Shown here piece by piece: positions 6,212 to 7,018 of a stretch of DNA of 7,018 nucleotides. Source of the DNA: Pseudomonadota bacterium (GTDB lineage: Bacteria > Pseudomonadota > Alphaproteobacteria > Sphingomonadales > Sphingomonadaceae); assembly GCA_023387085.1 (NCBI GenBank), contig JAEWIL010000037.1, positions 1-7,018 of the forward strand, read 5' to 3'. The notes under the pieces are model-generated. The model searched no databases, was not told where the DNA came from, and saw nothing but the letters and a program-made list of their open reading frames with translations. A program made the position numbers and the translations under genes. The stretch's first letter is position 1; each line of letters opens with the position of its first letter.

Positions 6212-6229
6212 ATGACCCTTTGATGACTG
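6212..6229 (-). promoter_or_regulatory. Pho-box-like direct repeat (weak)
   Basis: Read on the minus strand, CAGTCAT-CAAA-GGGTCAT gives two 7-bp units sharing GTCAT with the 11-bp period of PhoB boxes (consensus CTGTCAT-N4-CTGTCAT). The matches are 6/7 and 5/7. It lies 34-51 bp upstream of the ATP-grasp start, a suitable position for an activator. A perfect unit CTGTCAT also occurs on the plus strand at 6254-6260. Short degenerate sites occur by chance, so this is only a candidate. Confidence 0.25.
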
Positions 6230-6252
6230 CGCTGAAACCAAAGCGCCAAATC

Positions 6253-6271
6253 ACTGTCATCTTGGCACAGT
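6253..6271. promoter_or_regulatory. ACTGT-N9-ACAGT inverted repeat
   Basis: A symmetrical pair of 5-bp arms (6253-6257 and 6267-6271) lies about 40 bp upstream of the rightward gene. Size and symmetry fit a dimeric regulator site, but the arms are short. No clear -35/-10 pair was found with it. Confidence 0.2.
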
Positions 6272-6309
6272 AGGACGGTTGCATCCCCCTCCCACAGGAT
6301 CCGACCGCC

Positions 6310-7018
6310 ATGCTTCCTGCCGCCAACGCTTTCGACGATCGCCGCTCGCCGTCCGCTGAGCGCCATGCCGCCCGGCTTGCCGACGTTCTGGCCAGCGGCG
6401 GCGACCAACGCATTCGTCCCGATGCCGCCGGGCGCAACCAATATCATGCGACCGTGACGCCGTCCGACGCTCTGGCCTATGGCTCGTCGACGATCAGCAG
6501 CATTTCCGACCATAGTTTCACCGCGTTGCTCGATTGCTGGCACGACAGGCTCGACCGCCCGATGACCGCAAGCGATTATGCGGGGGCGCTGGCGATGCTG
6601 CGATTCAGGATCGCCGAACATTTCAGCCTGACCGACACAGCAATCGTCTTCGCCGCCTCGGGGACCGATCTCGAATATGTCGGCCTCGCCGCCGCGCACG
6701 ACGGCCGGCCGATCACCGCCGTGCTGCTCGGCCGCAACGAGGTGGGCAGCGGCTGCGTCCACAGCGCCGCCGGTCGCTTCTTCGCCGCCGAAACGGCGAC
6801 CGGCGCACGCGTCGTCACCCAGACCGCCCTCGACCCGGTGTTTGCCGGAACCGAACTCGTCGACGTCGCGGTGCGCGATGCGGCCGGACGTCCTCGCGCG
6901 TCGGCAGCCGTCGCCGCCGAACTCGCGCTGCATGTCGAGCGCGCCGCAACGCAAGGCCGCCGCGCGATCGTCCATGTCGTCCACGGCTCGAAATCGGGAC
7001 TGACGCTGCCGGCCGTCG
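6310..7018 (+). CDS. Unrecognised protein, possibly PLP fold-type-I-like; 3' partial
   Basis: The frame from ATG 6310 stays open for 236 codons to the end of the window, with the strong GC third-position bias of its neighbours, so it is a real gene cut by the window edge. An in-frame TAG at 6271-6273 with no start codon between makes 6310 the first possible start. AGGA (6296-6299) lies 10 nt before it. I do not recognise the family. Visible landmarks are NQYHATVTP (43-51), a Ser-rich GSSTISSISDHS (58-69), AASGTDLEYVGLA (115-127), LGRNEVGSGCVHSAAGRFF (140-158) and HVVHGSKSGLTLP (222-234). SGTDxE followed by hydrophobic residues recalls the PLP-phosphate loop of fold-type-I aminotransferases or decarboxylases, but no PLP lysine can be assigned in the part seen. 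It is divergent from the ATP-grasp gene, suggesting a shared regulatory region and a related pathway. Confidence 0.8.
   Translation, partial: MLPAANAFDDRRSPSAERHAARLADVLASGGDQRIRPDAAGRNQYHATVTPSDALAYGSSTISSISDHSFTALLDCWHDRLDRPMTASDYAGALAMLRFRIAEHFSLTDTAIVFAASGTDLEYVGLAAAHDGRPITAVLLGRNEVGSGCVHSAAGRFFAAETATGARVVTQTALDPVFAGTELVDVAVRDAAGRPRASAAVAAELALHVERAATQGRRAIVHVVHGSKSGLTLPAV

Noticed and set aside
5087..6223. Plus-strand open frame of 378 codons opposite the ATP-grasp gene
   Set aside because: Arg/His-rich with no recognisable motif; the minus strand carries clear ATP-grasp residues.
6169..6984. Minus-strand open frame of 271 codons at the right end
   Set aside because: It would put a coding region opposite the plus-strand gene from 6310 and across the divergent promoter region. 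The plus-strand frame has the better codon pattern and protein-like motifs.

Overview
GC-rich (roughly 65% by eye) chromosomal DNA with strong GC at third codon positions. The nested palindromic intergenic repeats at the left end, the divergent TetR/carotenoid-oxygenase pair and the codon use all suggest a sphingomonad (Sphingomonadales, Alphaproteobacteria; Sphingopyxis-like). The genus is an inference from pattern recognition, not from a search.

Layout, left to right. Positions 1-339 carry no convincing gene. They hold two composite inverted repeats (76-147 and 159-290) lying just past the 3' end of a leftward gene. Positions 340-2139 (-) encode an intact MASE1-PAS-GGDEF diguanylate cyclase. 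Positions 2241-2849 (-) encode a TetR-family regulator with a WHG-type C-terminal domain. Divergent from it, 2933-4372 (+) encodes a carotenoid cleavage oxygenase (RPE65 family) with all four iron-binding histidines. The short space between these two genes contains a 17-bp TetR-type palindrome covering the likely -10 regions on both strands. The regulator may be made from a leaderless mRNA.

The oxygenase gene converges on, and overlaps by 80 bp, a leftward two-gene unit. That unit is an ATP-grasp protein related to D-Ala-D-Ala ligase (5150-6178, -), followed with an ATGA overlap by a MobA-like nucleotidyltransferase (4293-5153, -). Divergent from the unit, across 131 bp, a reading frame starts at 6310 (+) and is still open at the end of the window. 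It has faint resemblance to fold-type-I PLP enzymes but I do not recognise its family.

Functional reading. The left half combines c-di-GMP signalling with a TetR-controlled apocarotenoid or aromatic-alkene cleavage enzyme. The right half is the least explained part: a nucleotide-activating enzyme and an ATP-dependent carboxylate-amine or peptide-type ligase made together, with an unrecognised, possibly PLP-type protein divergent from them. This could be a small uncharacterised biosynthetic cluster, and the divergent intergenic region has weak Pho-box-like repeats. The substrate is not deducible from this window.
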